Shown piece by piece: positions 1 through 9,887 of a DNA stretch of 64,000 bases. The translations under genes and the position numbers were made by a program. Source of the DNA: VRUE01 sp963714155 (GTDB taxonomy: Bacteria; Actinomycetota; Thermoleophilia; Solirubrobacterales; 70-9); the NCBI GenBank assembly GCA_963714155.1, contig OY970236.1:62001-126000 (forward strand). The letters run 5' to 3'. The stretch's first letter is position 1, and every line of letters starts with the position of its first letter. Under the pieces are notes generated by a model, which was not told the DNA's origin, searched no databases, and was given only the letters and a program-made list of their open reading frames with translations.

Positions 1-3000
1 GAGCCTGCGGGGCAGGCCTTGGCCGCAAACTGGACCCTGGTGCAGACGGTGTTGATGTGGGCCTGGTCGAGGAACTCGGAGTGCGGTAGGGCGACCGAGG
101 CCTTGGCGATGTTGGCGTAGCCGGGGCCCGGTGGGTAGTTGACCGTCGCCCTCAACCTCGGATGGGATCCCCTGTGGGTGCCGCCGAAGAGGCGGAAGGC
201 GAGCTTGGGCTTGAAGGCCAGCTTCTCGCAGCCGCCTACCTGGAAGCGGTTGGAGACGGTTGCACTTGCGCCGTCTGCCCCCTGCACGGTCGCATCGACC
301 GAGGAGGGTTCGCAGTTCGTCGGCGCGGCGGTGAAGCTGGGCCTGTCCAAAGCCACCCTGATCTCGCGGACGTCCAGCGCGATGCCGTGCAGGGCTGTGG
401 GGATTGGGTCCGACACCGCTCTGACCTGGGCGGTTTCGGGATCGATGTAGAGGGGGGTGCGGACCAGGACGTTGCCGAAGTCATAGGGGCCCGCGACGGC
501 GGGGGTGACTATGGCGAGGCTGACCGGGGCGGCCTTGTAGGGGCCGGCCAGGTAGACCTTTCCTGTCTTCACATAGAAGGGCAGGGGACCTGCGCCTGAG
601 CCTGCTTCGGCGATTCCGACCAGACTGTTTGCCGGGCAGGAGGGGTTGGCTATCTCCCCCGCTCCGGCCTCTTCGGCTCCCGAGATGTTGGCCAGGGAGC
701 TCTCCGGGCAACTCGCCACGCCCTTGAGGTAGGCGGTGAGGCCCTTGGGGTTGGTGACGCTCAGGCCGGTGAAGCGCTGGGTGCCGTCTTCGCGGGAGAG
801 CGAGAGCACGAAGGGGCTCTTGGCTCCCGCGGTGGGATCGGTGATTCCCGCCTTCAGCTTCGGATCCAGCGCCCCCGTCGGGCACGGAGACCCATTCGGC
901 CCCTGGGTGACTTTGTATCTGGAGTCCTGCGAAACGATCTCATCCGCCGTCGGGTTGGCCGGGTTGACTGCGCTCCAGGGGGAGAATTCCGAGTGGATCA
1001 CGTAGCTGCCACATTTGGGCGGGTTGATCAGCGGCGCCCTCGGACCCGAGGTGAAGTTGAGCGCCAAGCGAGAGAACGGCGCTTCGGGGCTTTCGGTGAA
1101 GGTCGAGACCAGCTGCCCGGTTACCGGGTCCGGGGTGAGCTTGCCGGCAACCTTGACCCTGACTCCGTCCCTTGCCGAGGAAAAGGACATATAGAGGCCC
1201 AGGGGGGCATTGAAGGGGTTTTCGTTTTGTTTTGCCACATATACGGAGCCGGTCAAGGTTTTACGAATCAACGGCGTGTCGATTTCCACCGTGCCGACCC
1301 GCGAGGATTCGGGGCATTCGTCCGGCGCGTTGGAGTGCAGCTTGATCTGCGCCAGGGAGCAGGATGAGAGGCCGTCTGCCGTCGCCGGGTTGATCGTCAT
1401 TCCCTTGGGGAAGGTGACGGTGGCGGTGTCGAGGTTTGCCTGACTAATGCCAGTCGGAGAGAGCAGGCCTTCAGTGGGCATCGTTATCTCCACCCCGAGC
1501 CCGGTTGGCGAGTCAGCCTGGCGGTTGGTTGGGATCAGCTGCGCTTCGGGTTCGAAGTCAACCGCCTCGCATTCTTCAATCGCTGGCGCGCTGAAATCGT
1601 AGGTCTTGACGTCCTGGGGGTGCTCCCAGGAGTCGATCCGAAGCTTCGTGGTCGGCGGTGGACCAGAGCAGCGGGTCGGATTGGTGATCAGCGGCACCGG
1701 GTTGGCGCCGGCTTCAGTCGGTTTGCGACAGCCGGCGAACTTTGCGTCTTGGCCAGTGCCATTGATCTTGGCACCGAAGTCGCAGAGGTTGATGTTGGTG
1801 CCATAGAGCGCAGGGTTGGTGATGATCGGCGCCGTGCGGAAGCTGATTGCATAGCCTTCGTCGGCCCGGAGTTCGGGCACGAAGGTGTAGGGGGTGCTCC
1901 TTGCCGAAAAGGCGAACTGCGCCGGCTGGCCGAATTCGGGTTCCAGCGAGTAGATCGGAACGTTTCTGGTGAGCTCCAGTGGATGGTCCGGGTAGGGGCT
2001 TTCCTCTTTTGCTTCTTCACTCAGGTCGAGATAGATGTCGATCCCACCGACGATGCTGCCCGGGGGGCATAGTGCGAGGTTAACCGCTTCGACCGAGTCG
2101 CAGAGTTCGGGGGTCGCCAGGGCGTTGCCGACGAAGCCGCGTGGCACGTCAACGACGACGTCCTTGATCCTCTCGGTCGGCACAAAGGTTTTGCTCACCT
2201 GGCGGTGCACATTGAAGCCAAAGGTGGAATAGCCCATATAGGGATGACCGCCGGCAGTGTTGTAGGACGCTCCGTCCACGTTTAGGACTCGGGCTTCGAA
2301 GCTATCGGCCATTGCCCCAAAGGGAATGCCAGGGGTGAAGGTATAGGTGGCTTCGCCGCTTGCCGGGGCGGCCCCACCGCCCGAGAGTCTCGCCTTCGCC
2401 ACCCCGAGATCGGGGGCATCGACGCCCAGGTGGGCGGCGACCGAAAGTGGCGGATAGGAATCTCCTGGCGCCAGCGAGTCTTCGCGGGTGCAGATCGCCT
2501 TGGCAGGTACGGAGGGTGAAGCCGGAATGGGCTCGCATTTCCAGCCCGCGCCCTTGGCTTCGGTGAGGAAGGTTTCTGAACCGGAAGGCAGTTCGACTTC
2601 GAGCGTTACCGGAGCGGAGGTGGAGTTGGGGACGGCAACGGTGGGAATCCGTCCAAAAGGTGGGTCGTACGGGGACGGTGCTGATGGTTTGGTATCGCCG
2701 AGAAGACCAATAGCAACAGCTTCGTTTCCCTCGGCGTCTTTGGCAATCGCCTCACAGGCAAAACGCGAGGGCGGTTCGACGTCGGCGCTTTGCAGCTCGT
2801 ATTTGCTGGTGGTGGGCGTAGTTTCCAGCGCTGCGTGGGGCGCCGGCACACCGTTCCGCAACCACTGGAAGCTCCACTCGATTCCATTGCCGGTCCAGGC
2901 ACCCAAGCCACTGGGCGCTATGCAGGTCAGCACTCCGCCTTTCGCATTGGAAGTGCTACTCGTCACCGGAATCGTAGTTCCACTCGGGGCTGCGGGCGTC

Positions 3001-3866
3001 GGGGCCGGAGCGACCACCACCGGCGGCAACGAAGCGGTCGAGTAGGCAACCGGCGCGTAGGAGCCCGAGATCTCGACCCCGGTAGCGGTGGCGGATGCGT
3101 TGGCCGAGAGCGTGAGGCTGCGGCCGTTGACCGCGGTGACGGTGGTGCCCGGCGGGATGCCGGGCCCGGAGATCGCGGCGTTTACCCCGAAGCCACCCGG
3201 GCCAGCAGAGAAGGCCTGCGGGCCACTGGCGGTGGCGGGAGCCGAGAGGAACAGCTCCGTGTGGGGATCGGGCAGAGCTTCGGCGACGGTGACGGTAGCG
3301 CCGGGCGGGATGCCGGGACCGCTAATCGTCTGGCCGGTCGCAAACCTGCCCGCAGTCGTCATCAAGCCGGTGATTTCAGTAGAGCCGGCTTTGAGGATGC
3401 CGCTACCGGTGGCGGTGATCACATCGGTGATCACATCGGAACCTTCTTCGATGGTCGCGGTGCCGCTGGGCGTGCTCTGATTGGTGCCGGTGATGACGCA
3501 CTGCAGCGACTTGCCTTTGTCGGCTTCGGTCACGGCATAGGTGTTCGCGGTTGCACCCGCGATAGCTTCACCGTTGCGTAGCCACTGGTAGGTGAGGGCG
3601 GGCTCCGGCCTGCCAAACCAGTCCTTACCGAGGCCCGGTGCAACTGGATCGTGCTCACAGGAGACCTGGTCTCCAACTTCGGGATTGGCGCCGGCGGTGT
3701 TTTTCACCGTAGCCGTGTAGTACATGCCTTCGTCGGTGCGAGGCAGGGTCGTCGGTTCGTTGCTGAAGCCGAGCTCGAGCGTCGGAGCTGCGAGGGCCGG
3801 CGTGACCAGGAAACCGGACACGCTGAAGACCAGTGCCAGGAGAAGTCCAGGCTTTCGGTTTCTCAT
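1..3866 (-). CDS. Large secreted multidomain surface protein, C-terminus beyond window
   Basis: A single open frame runs from an ATG at 3866 to the left edge without a stop, so at least 1288 residues are visible and the C-terminus is missing. The first ~27 residues form a signal peptide (MRNRKPGLLLALVFSVSGFL, then an ALA cleavage site). Two Ig-like modules carry YQWLRNG (about residue 91) and FQWLRNG (about 333). Glycine/proline-rich repeats with GPGIPPG lie between them. From about residue 480 the protein is built of Cys-containing beta modules, one with GFVGNALATPELC near 576. Such modules are, to my knowledge, common in secreted proteins of Solirubrobacterales and have no assigned function. 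The ATG overlaps the TGA of the upstream gene (ATGA), so the two are probably translated together. An adhesin or wall-associated role is inference. Confidence 0.85.
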   Translation of the reverse strand, partial: MRNRKPGLLLALVFSVSGFLVTPALAAPTLELGFSNEPTTLPRTDEGMYYTATVKNTAGANPEVGDQVSCEHDPVAPGLGKDWFGRPEPALTYQWLRNGEAIAGATANTYAVTEADKGKSLQCVITGTNQSTPSGTATIEEGSDVITDVITATGSGILKAGSTEITGLMTTAGRFATGQTISGPGIPPGATVTVAEALPDPHTELFLSAPATASGPQAFSAGPGGFGVNAAISGPGIPPGTTVTAVNGRSLTLSANASATATGVEISGSYAPVAYSTASLPPVVVAPAPTPAAPSGTTIPVTSSTSNAKGGVLTCIAPSGLGAWTGNGIEWSFQWLRNGVPAPHAALETTPTTSKYELQSADVEPPSRFACEAIAKDAEGNEAVAIGLLGDTKPSAPSPYDPPFGRIPTVAVPNSTSAPVTLEVELPSGSETFLTEAKGAGWKCEPIPASPSVPAKAICTREDSLAPGDSYPPLSVAAHLGVDAPDLGVAKARLSGGGAAPASGEATYTFTPGIPFGAMADSFEARVLNVDGASYNTAGGHPYMGYSTFGFNVHRQVSKTFVPTERIKDVVVDVPRGFVGNALATPELCDSVEAVNLALCPPGSIVGGIDIYLDLSEEAKEESPYPDHPLELTRNVPIYSLEPEFGQPAQFAFSARSTPYTFVPELRADEGYAISFRTAPIITNPALYGTNINLCDFGAKINGTGQDAKFAGCRKPTEAGANPVPLITNPTRCSGPPPTTKLRIDSWEHPQDVKTYDFSAPAIEECEAVDFEPEAQLIPTNRQADSPTGLGVEITMPTEGLLSPTGISQANLDTATVTFPKGMTINPATADGLSSCSLAQIKLHSNAPDECPESSRVGTVEIDTPLIRKTLTGSVYVAKQNENPFNAPLGLYMSFSSARDGVRVKVAGKLTPDPVTGQLVSTFTESPEAPFSRLALNFTSGPRAPLINPPKCGSYVIHSEFSPWSAVNPANPTADEIVSQDSRYKVTQGPNGSPCPTGALDPKLKAGITDPTAGAKSPFVLSLSREDGTQRFTGLSVTNPKGLTAYLKGVASCPESSLANISGAEEAGAGEIANPSCPANSLVGIAEAGSGAGPLPFYVKTGKVYLAGPYKAAPVSLAIVTPAVAGPYDFGNVLVRTPLYIDPETAQVRAVSDPIPTALHGIALDVREIRVALDRPSFTAAPTNCEPSSVDATVQGADGASATVSNRFQVGGCEKLAFKPKLAFRLFGGTHRGSHPRLRATVNYPPGPGYANIAKASVALPHSEFLDQAHINTVCTRVQFAAKACPAG

Positions 3867-6085
3867 TTCCGGGCCCCCTGCTCGTGGTTGGCTTTCTTAG
3901 CGTGCTTGCGGTGGCGTTTCTTGCTCTGCTGCTTGACGCATTTACCTCGTTTACGAGAGAGGCCCCTCCTGCACGCAGCTTCTTTGACGTTTCCCGCGGT
4001 GCTCACTGAGCTGGCGACGCCCTGCTCGCCGGGGCGTGCCGTGGGCGGGCCCTGGCAGGCTTCTCCTTTGCAGGCAGTCGGCGGAACCGGTGGCGGGAAA
4101 CCGCCACCGGCGCGGACCAAGTAGACGTCCTTGGATCCATCACCGTCTTCGGGCAGCAGCTTCAGGGCATCGGTAAACGCGACCTCGCGGCCCGACATGC
4201 TCACGGTCGGGCCTGCGGCTCCAGGGGGCAGGACGGCGAGGCTGCCTTCGCGCCAGACGTAGGCCCCAGTGGTCTCGCCGGCGTCGCCGGGATCGAGCGC
4301 CTCTTCAGTCCGGAAGACGATCGTCTTGCCATCCTCGCTGACCTGACGCCCGAAGGAGATGCTCTGGGGCCCACGCAAAAGGAACCCGCTTCGGACCAGG
4401 CTCGTCCCGAAGGCGCCGTTGTCCTCGCCTCCGGCGTCGGCCTTGGAGACACGCTCAACCGCCCCGTTGGTCGCGTCGTAGCGGTATATATCGACGTGAC
4501 CGTCGTCGCTGTCATCGGCGCTGAGCGGTTCCTCACTGTTGAAGACAAGGATGTGTCCGTCGCCGCCGACCTCCTGCTTCTCGGGATCGGCGCCCAGTCT
4601 AGGCACCGCCATCGCTTTGTTTTCTTCGCCAGGGCTCCAACTCCAGACATCAAGGTCGGCGGGGTTGAGAGTGGCGATGAAGACGGTGCGCCCCGAGGGG
4701 TGGGCGCTATCGCGCTCGTAGAGGTAGAGATTGGGCTTGCCGGCTTCGGCAGATTTGCCCGCTTGGCTCGCCGCGGTGGTGAGAGCGTCTTTGGCGATGA
4801 AGTAGGCGTGAGAGCCATCCCCGGAGTAGTCGGCCAGGCCGAGGAATTCGGCGCCTTCTCCGGGAGTGAGGTCAGTGTCGTCTCCAGCCGATACCTGGGT
4901 CAGTCGTTCTCCTGCGGGACTCGAAGCTTCATAGAGGTAGAGATCGTTGGTTTCGTCGCGGTCGCTGTTTGTCAGCTGGCGCGAGGTCGAGAAGAAGACC
5001 TTGCCGCCTTCCTGGGAGGCGCCGAGGTAGGTGTCACTGCCGTTGCCCGAGCAGGGAGGCGAGACCCGGGTGCACTCATTGGAGATCAACTCGGAGATCT
5101 CGGGCCCGCTGGGCGTTTCCAGGCGCTCCATGATCCTCTTCGGTTTGCCTTCGCATTGCCCATTTTCGGGCTGATCCGGCGATGTCGTGAGGTAGACCCG
5201 CGAGGCGTCAGGAGAAACCGCGCCGCGCGACGAGTTGGTGCTGCCAACGGTCGCGCCGCAGCTCCCGCCATAGGCGACGCCATCGCGGTCGCGCTGCATA
5301 AGCACAAGGGTAGGAACCCCTTCGTCGAGGTAGGCCTCGTAGACGTTGCGGGAGTCCGGCGTGGGCACCGGATCACCAGGGAGATAGGAGAAGCCCCGAT
5401 CAGTGGGCAACGCACTTTCGTTGATCGAGAAAAGCAGGTGAGAAGCGTCGGTGGAGCCTCCTTCGCAGTGGGCGCCAATCCCAATAACGGAACCGCTGTG
5501 GGGTTCGTCGCCGGTGATCGGCACCATGGTCGGTCCGAGCGGTGCGAAGAAGCCGCCAAGAGCTCCGTGGAATGGAGTGGTAATACCAACCGTCGCCTGC
5601 GCGGCAGTGGAGCCCCAAAGCGCCCAGCGCGAAAGGTCAGGACTGTAGCTGCATGGGTGGCCAAGCGTGTCGGAGCCCCAGACCAGGGACGGCGGGATCG
5701 CGGTCGACTCGGTGCCCCAGCCCGCAGTGCCGCGAGTGGCTATATAGGGGTCATAGAAGCCGGACTGCTTGGGGGTGTCGGCGAGAGCCGCGAGAGAAAC
5801 GAACATGACGCGTTCGCCATCAGCCGAGAAATTGGGGCTTTCCGCGTACTGATTGAACTTCTTTGACGGGGAGACCATCTCCAAAGCCATGCAGTCGGGA
5901 AGGTTGACTGTCCCTTCGGGCAGGGCTTCGGAGATCTGGCCTTCGCGGATTGCCTCGTTGGAGCAGGTCGCCGCCCCAGCAGCGGCGCCGTGGAGCGACA
6001 AATAGGCGAGGAGCGATACTGCGAAAGCAAGTAGCCCAATGCTGAGGCGGTGGCTTCTGGTTCCCAGCTCTGTCAGTGCCTTCAC
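3863..6085 (-). CDS. Secreted TolB/PD40-like beta-propeller protein
   Basis: The 740-residue protein starts with a hydrophobic signal segment (about 14-39, ending AAAGAAT). It then has the lineage-typical motif NLPDCMALEMVSPSKK at 61-76, close to the PDCRAYELVSP motif of many exported Solirubrobacterales proteins. The middle shows repeated PD40/WD40-like strands such as NFSADGERVMFVS, PDASRVYLTT and SEDGKTIVFRT, which predict a beta propeller of the TolB type. The C-terminus has a Cys pair in CRRGLSRKRGKCVK followed by a very basic tail, a possible wall-binding anchor. It lies directly upstream of, and overlaps by 4 nt, the large surface protein at 1-3866. The substrate or partner is not recognisable. 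Confidence 0.85.
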   Translation of the reverse strand: MKALTELGTRSHRLSIGLLAFAVSLLAYLSLHGAAAGAATCSNEAIREGQISEALPEGTVNLPDCMALEMVSPSKKFNQYAESPNFSADGERVMFVSLAALADTPKQSGFYDPYIATRGTAGWGTESTAIPPSLVWGSDTLGHPCSYSPDLSRWALWGSTAAQATVGITTPFHGALGGFFAPLGPTMVPITGDEPHSGSVIGIGAHCEGGSTDASHLLFSINESALPTDRGFSYLPGDPVPTPDSRNVYEAYLDEGVPTLVLMQRDRDGVAYGGSCGATVGSTNSSRGAVSPDASRVYLTTSPDQPENGQCEGKPKRIMERLETPSGPEISELISNECTRVSPPCSGNGSDTYLGASQEGGKVFFSTSRQLTNSDRDETNDLYLYEASSPAGERLTQVSAGDDTDLTPGEGAEFLGLADYSGDGSHAYFIAKDALTTAASQAGKSAEAGKPNLYLYERDSAHPSGRTVFIATLNPADLDVWSWSPGEENKAMAVPRLGADPEKQEVGGDGHILVFNSEEPLSADDSDDGHVDIYRYDATNGAVERVSKADAGGEDNGAFGTSLVRSGFLLRGPQSISFGRQVSEDGKTIVFRTEEALDPGDAGETTGAYVWREGSLAVLPPGAAGPTVSMSGREVAFTDALKLLPEDGDGSKDVYLVRAGGGFPPPVPPTACKGEACQGPPTARPGEQGVASSVSTAGNVKEAACRRGLSRKRGKCVKQQSKKRHRKHAKKANHEQGARK

Positions 6086-6157
6086 GGTGTCCTCACTCTG
6101 TGTCTGTTTCGAGATGCTGTGCGCGATCGGATCGGCTCAATCTGCCGTCGAGTGGAC

Positions 6158-7009
6158 CTAGGGGGCCGTTACTGCCCATGTGCCGTAGGCGAAGCCTTCG
6201 AATTCACTGCTCGTCGCGAGGACAAGCAAGGCGGATCCCGCCGTTGCTGCTCCCAATTCGACGTTGCTCGAGGCCTTGACGATGAATTCGTTGGACGTGG
6301 TTACGTTCGCTTCCGTCGCTGAGTAGATGCAGAGGTTTCCGGAGGCGGCAGTGGGCGCAGCGGCAGTGCCGGTGCATTTCGTCGAGGGGGCTCCTCCCTC
6401 CAGTCCCGCTTCGTTCACATAGTGGACGTCGGCTTCGCCGAGCGGTGCCGCAAGCGGGATGGCGAAGGGGATCGGGGCGAAGGTCTGGGAATTGATGACC
6501 TCCCCGGGTTCGGGGGAATTGATCAACCCGTCGGCGCTCCAAGCACCGGTCTCGGTCTTACCTGACGGGAGCGTTCCACCAGCCGTCCAGGGGGAACCTT
6601 CGTCGCCTTTGACACCGTTGCAGGCGTAGGTGGTGCTGGTGCCAACGAGCTTGGTACCGCCTTCGGTGCAGTTGGCGCCGCCGGGCTCAGTGGTGTTGGT
6701 CACGCTGGTGCCATCGGTGCCGCTGACGCCGATGGTCCCGTTATTGCCCGTTTTGCCCTTCTCACCTTCCGGCCCTTCAGGACCAGTGTCACCCTTCGGT
6801 CCTTGGGCCCCTGCCGGGCCAGCTGGGCCGGCAGGTCCTGCCTTGCCGGTCTTGCCGCGTGGACCTTGCTTGGCCTTGGCTGAGGCAGTGGCCTTGCCAC
6901 CGCCTGAAGAATTGGAGGCGGCGTAGGCGCCGCCGAACATGGCGAAGACCAGAGCCATCACAGAGATGACTCCGGGGATGCCAAAGCGCGTGCGTAGCGT
7001 CGAGAACAT
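6158..7009 (-). CDS. Secreted collagen-like repeat protein
   Basis: This 283-residue protein has an N-terminal signal/membrane segment (about 10-31, GVISVMALVFAMFGGAYAAS). A Gly-X-Y collagen-like stretch follows (about 48-92: GPRGKTGKAGPAGPAGPAGA and following). The C-terminal ~190 residues form a globular domain with SPWTAGGTLPSGKTETGAW. The same arrangement recurs in many thermoleophilial surface proteins. The repeats predict a trimeric stalk presenting the C-terminal domain. It is transcribed on its own, 72 nt upstream of the start of the propeller gene, and could be co-transcribed with it. Function unknown. Confidence 0.85.
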   Translation of the reverse strand: MFSTLRTRFGIPGVISVMALVFAMFGGAYAASNSSGGGKATASAKAKQGPRGKTGKAGPAGPAGPAGAQGPKGDTGPEGPEGEKGKTGNNGTIGVSGTDGTSVTNTTEPGGANCTEGGTKLVGTSTTYACNGVKGDEGSPWTAGGTLPSGKTETGAWSADGLINSPEPGEVINSQTFAPIPFAIPLAAPLGEADVHYVNEAGLEGGAPSTKCTGTAAAPTAASGNLCIYSATEANVTTSNEFIVKASSNVELGAATAGSALLVLATSSEFEGFAYGTWAVTAP

Positions 7010-7299
7010 CTAGATCTCTCTCCTTGTCCCGTGAGCCCCTCTGCCCGCCGCTTCCCTTTGCGGCTTCCTCGAGGCTCGGTTTCCCTGAATCGCCTGTCCC
7101 TACAGACGGTGCTTCTGAACTATTGCGTACATGAAGTAGCCAAGATTGAAACAGATGCGTTTCAGAGCGTCAAGAAAAAGGTTGTGTTCCTGGAGATCCG
7201 GAAACTCGGCTCCCGCGCCAAAACCACTTGGCATCTGAAAAGCCTGGGTACTCGCGTGTTATCGGACCGGATCGCAACACCGGGGCACGGAGATAAATT
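7010..7299. other. Intergenic promoter region, no gene seen
   Basis: Between the collagen-like gene (start 7009) and the terminator of the next gene I find no frame with coding character. The stretch around 7100-7200 is noticeably AT-richer than its surroundings and probably holds the minus-strand promoter of the collagen-like gene. I could not assign -35 and -10 boxes with confidence. Confidence 0.5.
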
Positions 7300-7326
7300 G
7301 GGGGCCGCGGCGATGCCGCGACCCCC
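7300..7326 (-). terminator. Intrinsic terminator of the secreted-protein gene
   Basis: On the minus strand, 41 nt after the TAA at 7367, a 12-bp stem (GGGGGUCGCGGC paired with GCCGCGGCCCCC, one G-U pair) closes a 3-nt loop. It is followed by AAUUUAU. Stem, short loop and AU-rich tail fit a Rho-independent terminator. Confidence 0.7.
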
Positions 7327-7366
7327 GGAGCAACTTCGATTCGATGCCTCGGAATCTCAGATAACG

Positions 7367-8452
7367 CTATTTAAGCCCGTAGGCACCGGAAGGCGTCCAG
7401 CTCAGGGTGCCGCCGGTGCTCCAAGGGAAACCGCCCGTCTCTTTCATCGCGCCGGAGATTCCGGTTTCAGAGATGGCGGACACCGATGCTTCCGAAGGAG
7501 TGAGGCTCAATTCGCCGGTCGCCTCGTAGAGCGCTTCTGGGCATCCTGCGGTTTTGGGCTGCTGAATCGTCAGTGCCGCCGCGGGGACCCGAACGAATGT
7601 GCCTTCGTTGGTCACCGACCACGGCGCTTTGGCAGCCATGGAGAGGGTGTTGGCTCCGCTCTGACAGAAGCGGCTGTACGCTCCTTGGCACATTCCTTTG
7701 AGCGAGGTGACGCGCCCTTTACCTCCAGATTCCAGCACGAGGTAGCCGGTCACCCCAGAGCACGACAGGGTCCCCGTGCTGAGATTGCTAAGGCTCAAGC
7801 CGCCCTGCAATTTGACGACGGGTCCGCTGAATACGCCGTATTTACCTGCCGGTGACAGGCTTTGCGTACCGGACATAGCTACCGTGAGGTTACCGGGATT
7901 CGCCTTCGCAGCACCAGAAAGCGTCAAAGAGCTCACGGCGTCTTTGTTGTCAACCGTTCTCTCTACGAGGGTGTTTGTGACTGTGATGGTGCTGTGGCTT
8001 TTGCAGTACGCCGCTGAGCCTCCGATGTTGTAGGTGACATCGAAGTTGCTGAGGAATTCGCCATTTGGAGTGACGACGCCATACCACGGCAATTTATTCG
8101 CGGTCGCCGAGCTTACGCTGCATTTTTCCGCTTTGAGAACGCCTCCCACGGCACAGCCGGAAAAAGTGGCGCTCGAGATTCTGGCGACGCTTTCACCTGG
8201 AATCAGCGCGAAAGTCTCATTGCTCGTGCATTCGACTGAGCCGGTTACAGCGGCGTTGAATTTTGTGGTTCCCGCAACCGTGACACTCGGTTCGGCTTCC
8301 AACGGAACCCCCGCAGTGGACCACTGGGCCCATTCTTCGAGAGCTTTTCCTTCCTTCTTCCATTCGCTTGCCGAGGCTAGCGAGGGTGCCGCAAATGCGG
8401 TTACTGCCAAGGCCGCGACAGCGACCAGCAGCATGGCTTTCATCGATCTCAC
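7367..8452 (-). CDS. Secreted hypothetical protein with repeated Cys modules
   Basis: The 361-residue protein has a clear signal peptide (MRSMKAMLLVAVAALAVTAF, cleavage near APSLASA, residue 28). The mature part is rich in Ser, Thr and Gly with spaced cysteines (VECTSNE, FSGCAVG, AEKCSV, SAAYCKS, SCSGVTG, SRFCQSG, TAGCPEA). These suggest disulphide-stabilised beta modules outside the cell. I recognise the general style as common among exported Solirubrobacterales proteins but know no assigned function. A terminator follows at 7300-7326, so it is probably the last or only gene of its transcript. Confidence 0.8.
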   Translation of the reverse strand: MRSMKAMLLVAVAALAVTAFAAPSLASASEWKKEGKALEEWAQWSTAGVPLEAEPSVTVAGTTKFNAAVTGSVECTSNETFALIPGESVARISSATFSGCAVGGVLKAEKCSVSSATANKLPWYGVVTPNGEFLSNFDVTYNIGGSAAYCKSHSTITVTNTLVERTVDNKDAVSSLTLSGAAKANPGNLTVAMSGTQSLSPAGKYGVFSGPVVKLQGGLSLSNLSTGTLSCSGVTGYLVLESGGKGRVTSLKGMCQGAYSRFCQSGANTLSMAAKAPWSVTNEGTFVRVPAAALTIQQPKTAGCPEALYEATGELSLTPSEASVSAISETGISGAMKETGGFPWSTGGTLSWTPSGAYGLK

Positions 8453-8570
8453 GCGTGAAACCTCCTGTTGACATATGGACGTGCGCGAGCGTTGGGGCTC
8501 GCGGGGCGCTCATCTGAGCGCTGTCGGCGAGTCTCTCCGGCTCGCACCGCACGGCGCCCTGTCAATCTGC

Positions 8571-9668
8571 TCAGCGCACTTGACCTTTTCCAAGGTCCTC
8601 TAGGCGCAAGGCCGTCTCCATCTCCGCCGCATATGCCTCCAATGGACGGCCGATCCTTTGCTCGGCGATCTGCAGCCGGTTGCTGACGGTCTGCCTGCTC
8701 ACACCGAGGGCAGCGGCGGTCGAAGATATGTGCCGCCCAGTCGCGAAGTAGGCCTTCAGGGTTGCTCTTAAGGCTTTGCCGCCGTCGCGCTCCTCGGCGA
8801 GTGGAGCGAGGTAATTTTCATGCAGGGCGTCGACGAGGATCTCGTCGTGCAGTACCGAGGAGAGCAGAGCGACGTCGACATAGCGGACGACCTTGCCGGC
8901 GCCATGCTGCGCCACTGACATCGCCGCGCTCGCCTGCCGGTGAGTGCTGCGCCAGCCGTCGATCCCGCGCCCCGGCTCACCGAGCCCCAGGAGCGTGCCC
9001 TCCGGCCATCGCATCAACTCGACGGCGGCGAGTAGTTCCGTGGCCTTTAGCTTGCGCGAGCTGCCGAGCCAGACCCACACTGTTTGCTCCTCCGAGGTCA
9101 CCGTCAGCAGACTGCAATCCAAGGAGCTTGCCAGCCCCCGCATCGCTCCAACCGCGCTTTGCCCTGAGGCGACCAGCGCGATATGCCAGGCATCGATCTC
9201 GTAACGCAATTCCGAGGTGTCGAGCAGCTCTCCCGCCAGGAGCCGCCGAACTCTGTGCGCCCGCCGCTGCTCGACGCTCTGCAGCCTTACATCGGCCTCC
9301 TCGGAGTACTCGCGGGCAACGTTGGCGACCAGGCCATCGAGCAATGCCGACACCGACCAGAGCAGGTTCTGCAGCTCCGCGGTATGGAGCACCCCACTGC
9401 GCTCCGTCTCCTGGATGACGAAATCGCTGAGCAGCGAGTAGCCGGCGAAGTAACGGCGCAACACGGTGTCGAGGCTGACGCCGTTGCGAGCTGCGGCGCG
9501 GGCCTGATCCAGGAGCTGAGAGGGGGCGGGCGGGCGGTGGTCCTCCCCTGCCTCGATCCCGGCGATGCCGTAGTCCAGGGCAGCGCCAACCGCTCCTCGC
9601 AAGCCTGACGCGTAGTCGGGATCATCCACCTCAGCGGGATCCGAGACCGCCACGACGCGGGCCAGCAT
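8571..9668 (-). CDS. PucR/CdaR-type transcriptional regulator
   Basis: The C-terminal ~60 residues carry the PucR-family helix-turn-helix (TGRHISSTAAALGVSRQTVS, about 312-331). The N-terminal half matches the sensory region seen in PucR-like regulators (RNGVSLDTVLRRYFAGYSLL near 62). The family usually controls catabolic genes in response to a small molecule; the target here is unknown. The first ATG is at 9668, but the frame stays open upstream (residues ELSQRLIERRSEIERA precede it) with no ATG, GTG or TTG before a stop near 9810. The true N-terminus may therefore use a rare start codon. It has no same-strand partner close enough to form an operon. Confidence 0.85.
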   Translation of the reverse strand: MLARVVAVSDPAEVDDPDYASGLRGAVGAALDYGIAGIEAGEDHRPPAPSQLLDQARAAARNGVSLDTVLRRYFAGYSLLSDFVIQETERSGVLHTAELQNLLWSVSALLDGLVANVAREYSEEADVRLQSVEQRRAHRVRRLLAGELLDTSELRYEIDAWHIALVASGQSAVGAMRGLASSLDCSLLTVTSEEQTVWVWLGSSRKLKATELLAAVELMRWPEGTLLGLGEPGRGIDGWRSTHRQASAAMSVAQHGAGKVVRYVDVALLSSVLHDEILVDALHENYLAPLAEERDGGKALRATLKAYFATGRHISSTAAALGVSRQTVSNRLQIAEQRIGRPLEAYAAEMETALRLEDLGKGQVR

Positions 9669-9887
9669 CGCACGCTCAATCTCCGAGCGACGTTCAATCA
9701 GACGCTGCGAAAGCTCTGCACGCGGGCGGCGTGGTAGCGCCCGGCGGACTGTCGCCTTGATTTTCGCGATCCTCTCCCCCTGCCTGGTGCAAACCCTGGA
9801 TGTCCCGACTGAACGTCAGCGTACACAATTCAGCCGTAAGTGGAACAGGTGTGGTTCGCGGCGTCAAGAAAGGCCGCGAAGGAGCGC

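Noticed and set aside
4496..5866. 456-codon plus-strand frame opposite the propeller gene
   Set aside because: It is antisense to a gene with clear signal peptide and repeats, and shows no recognisable domain.
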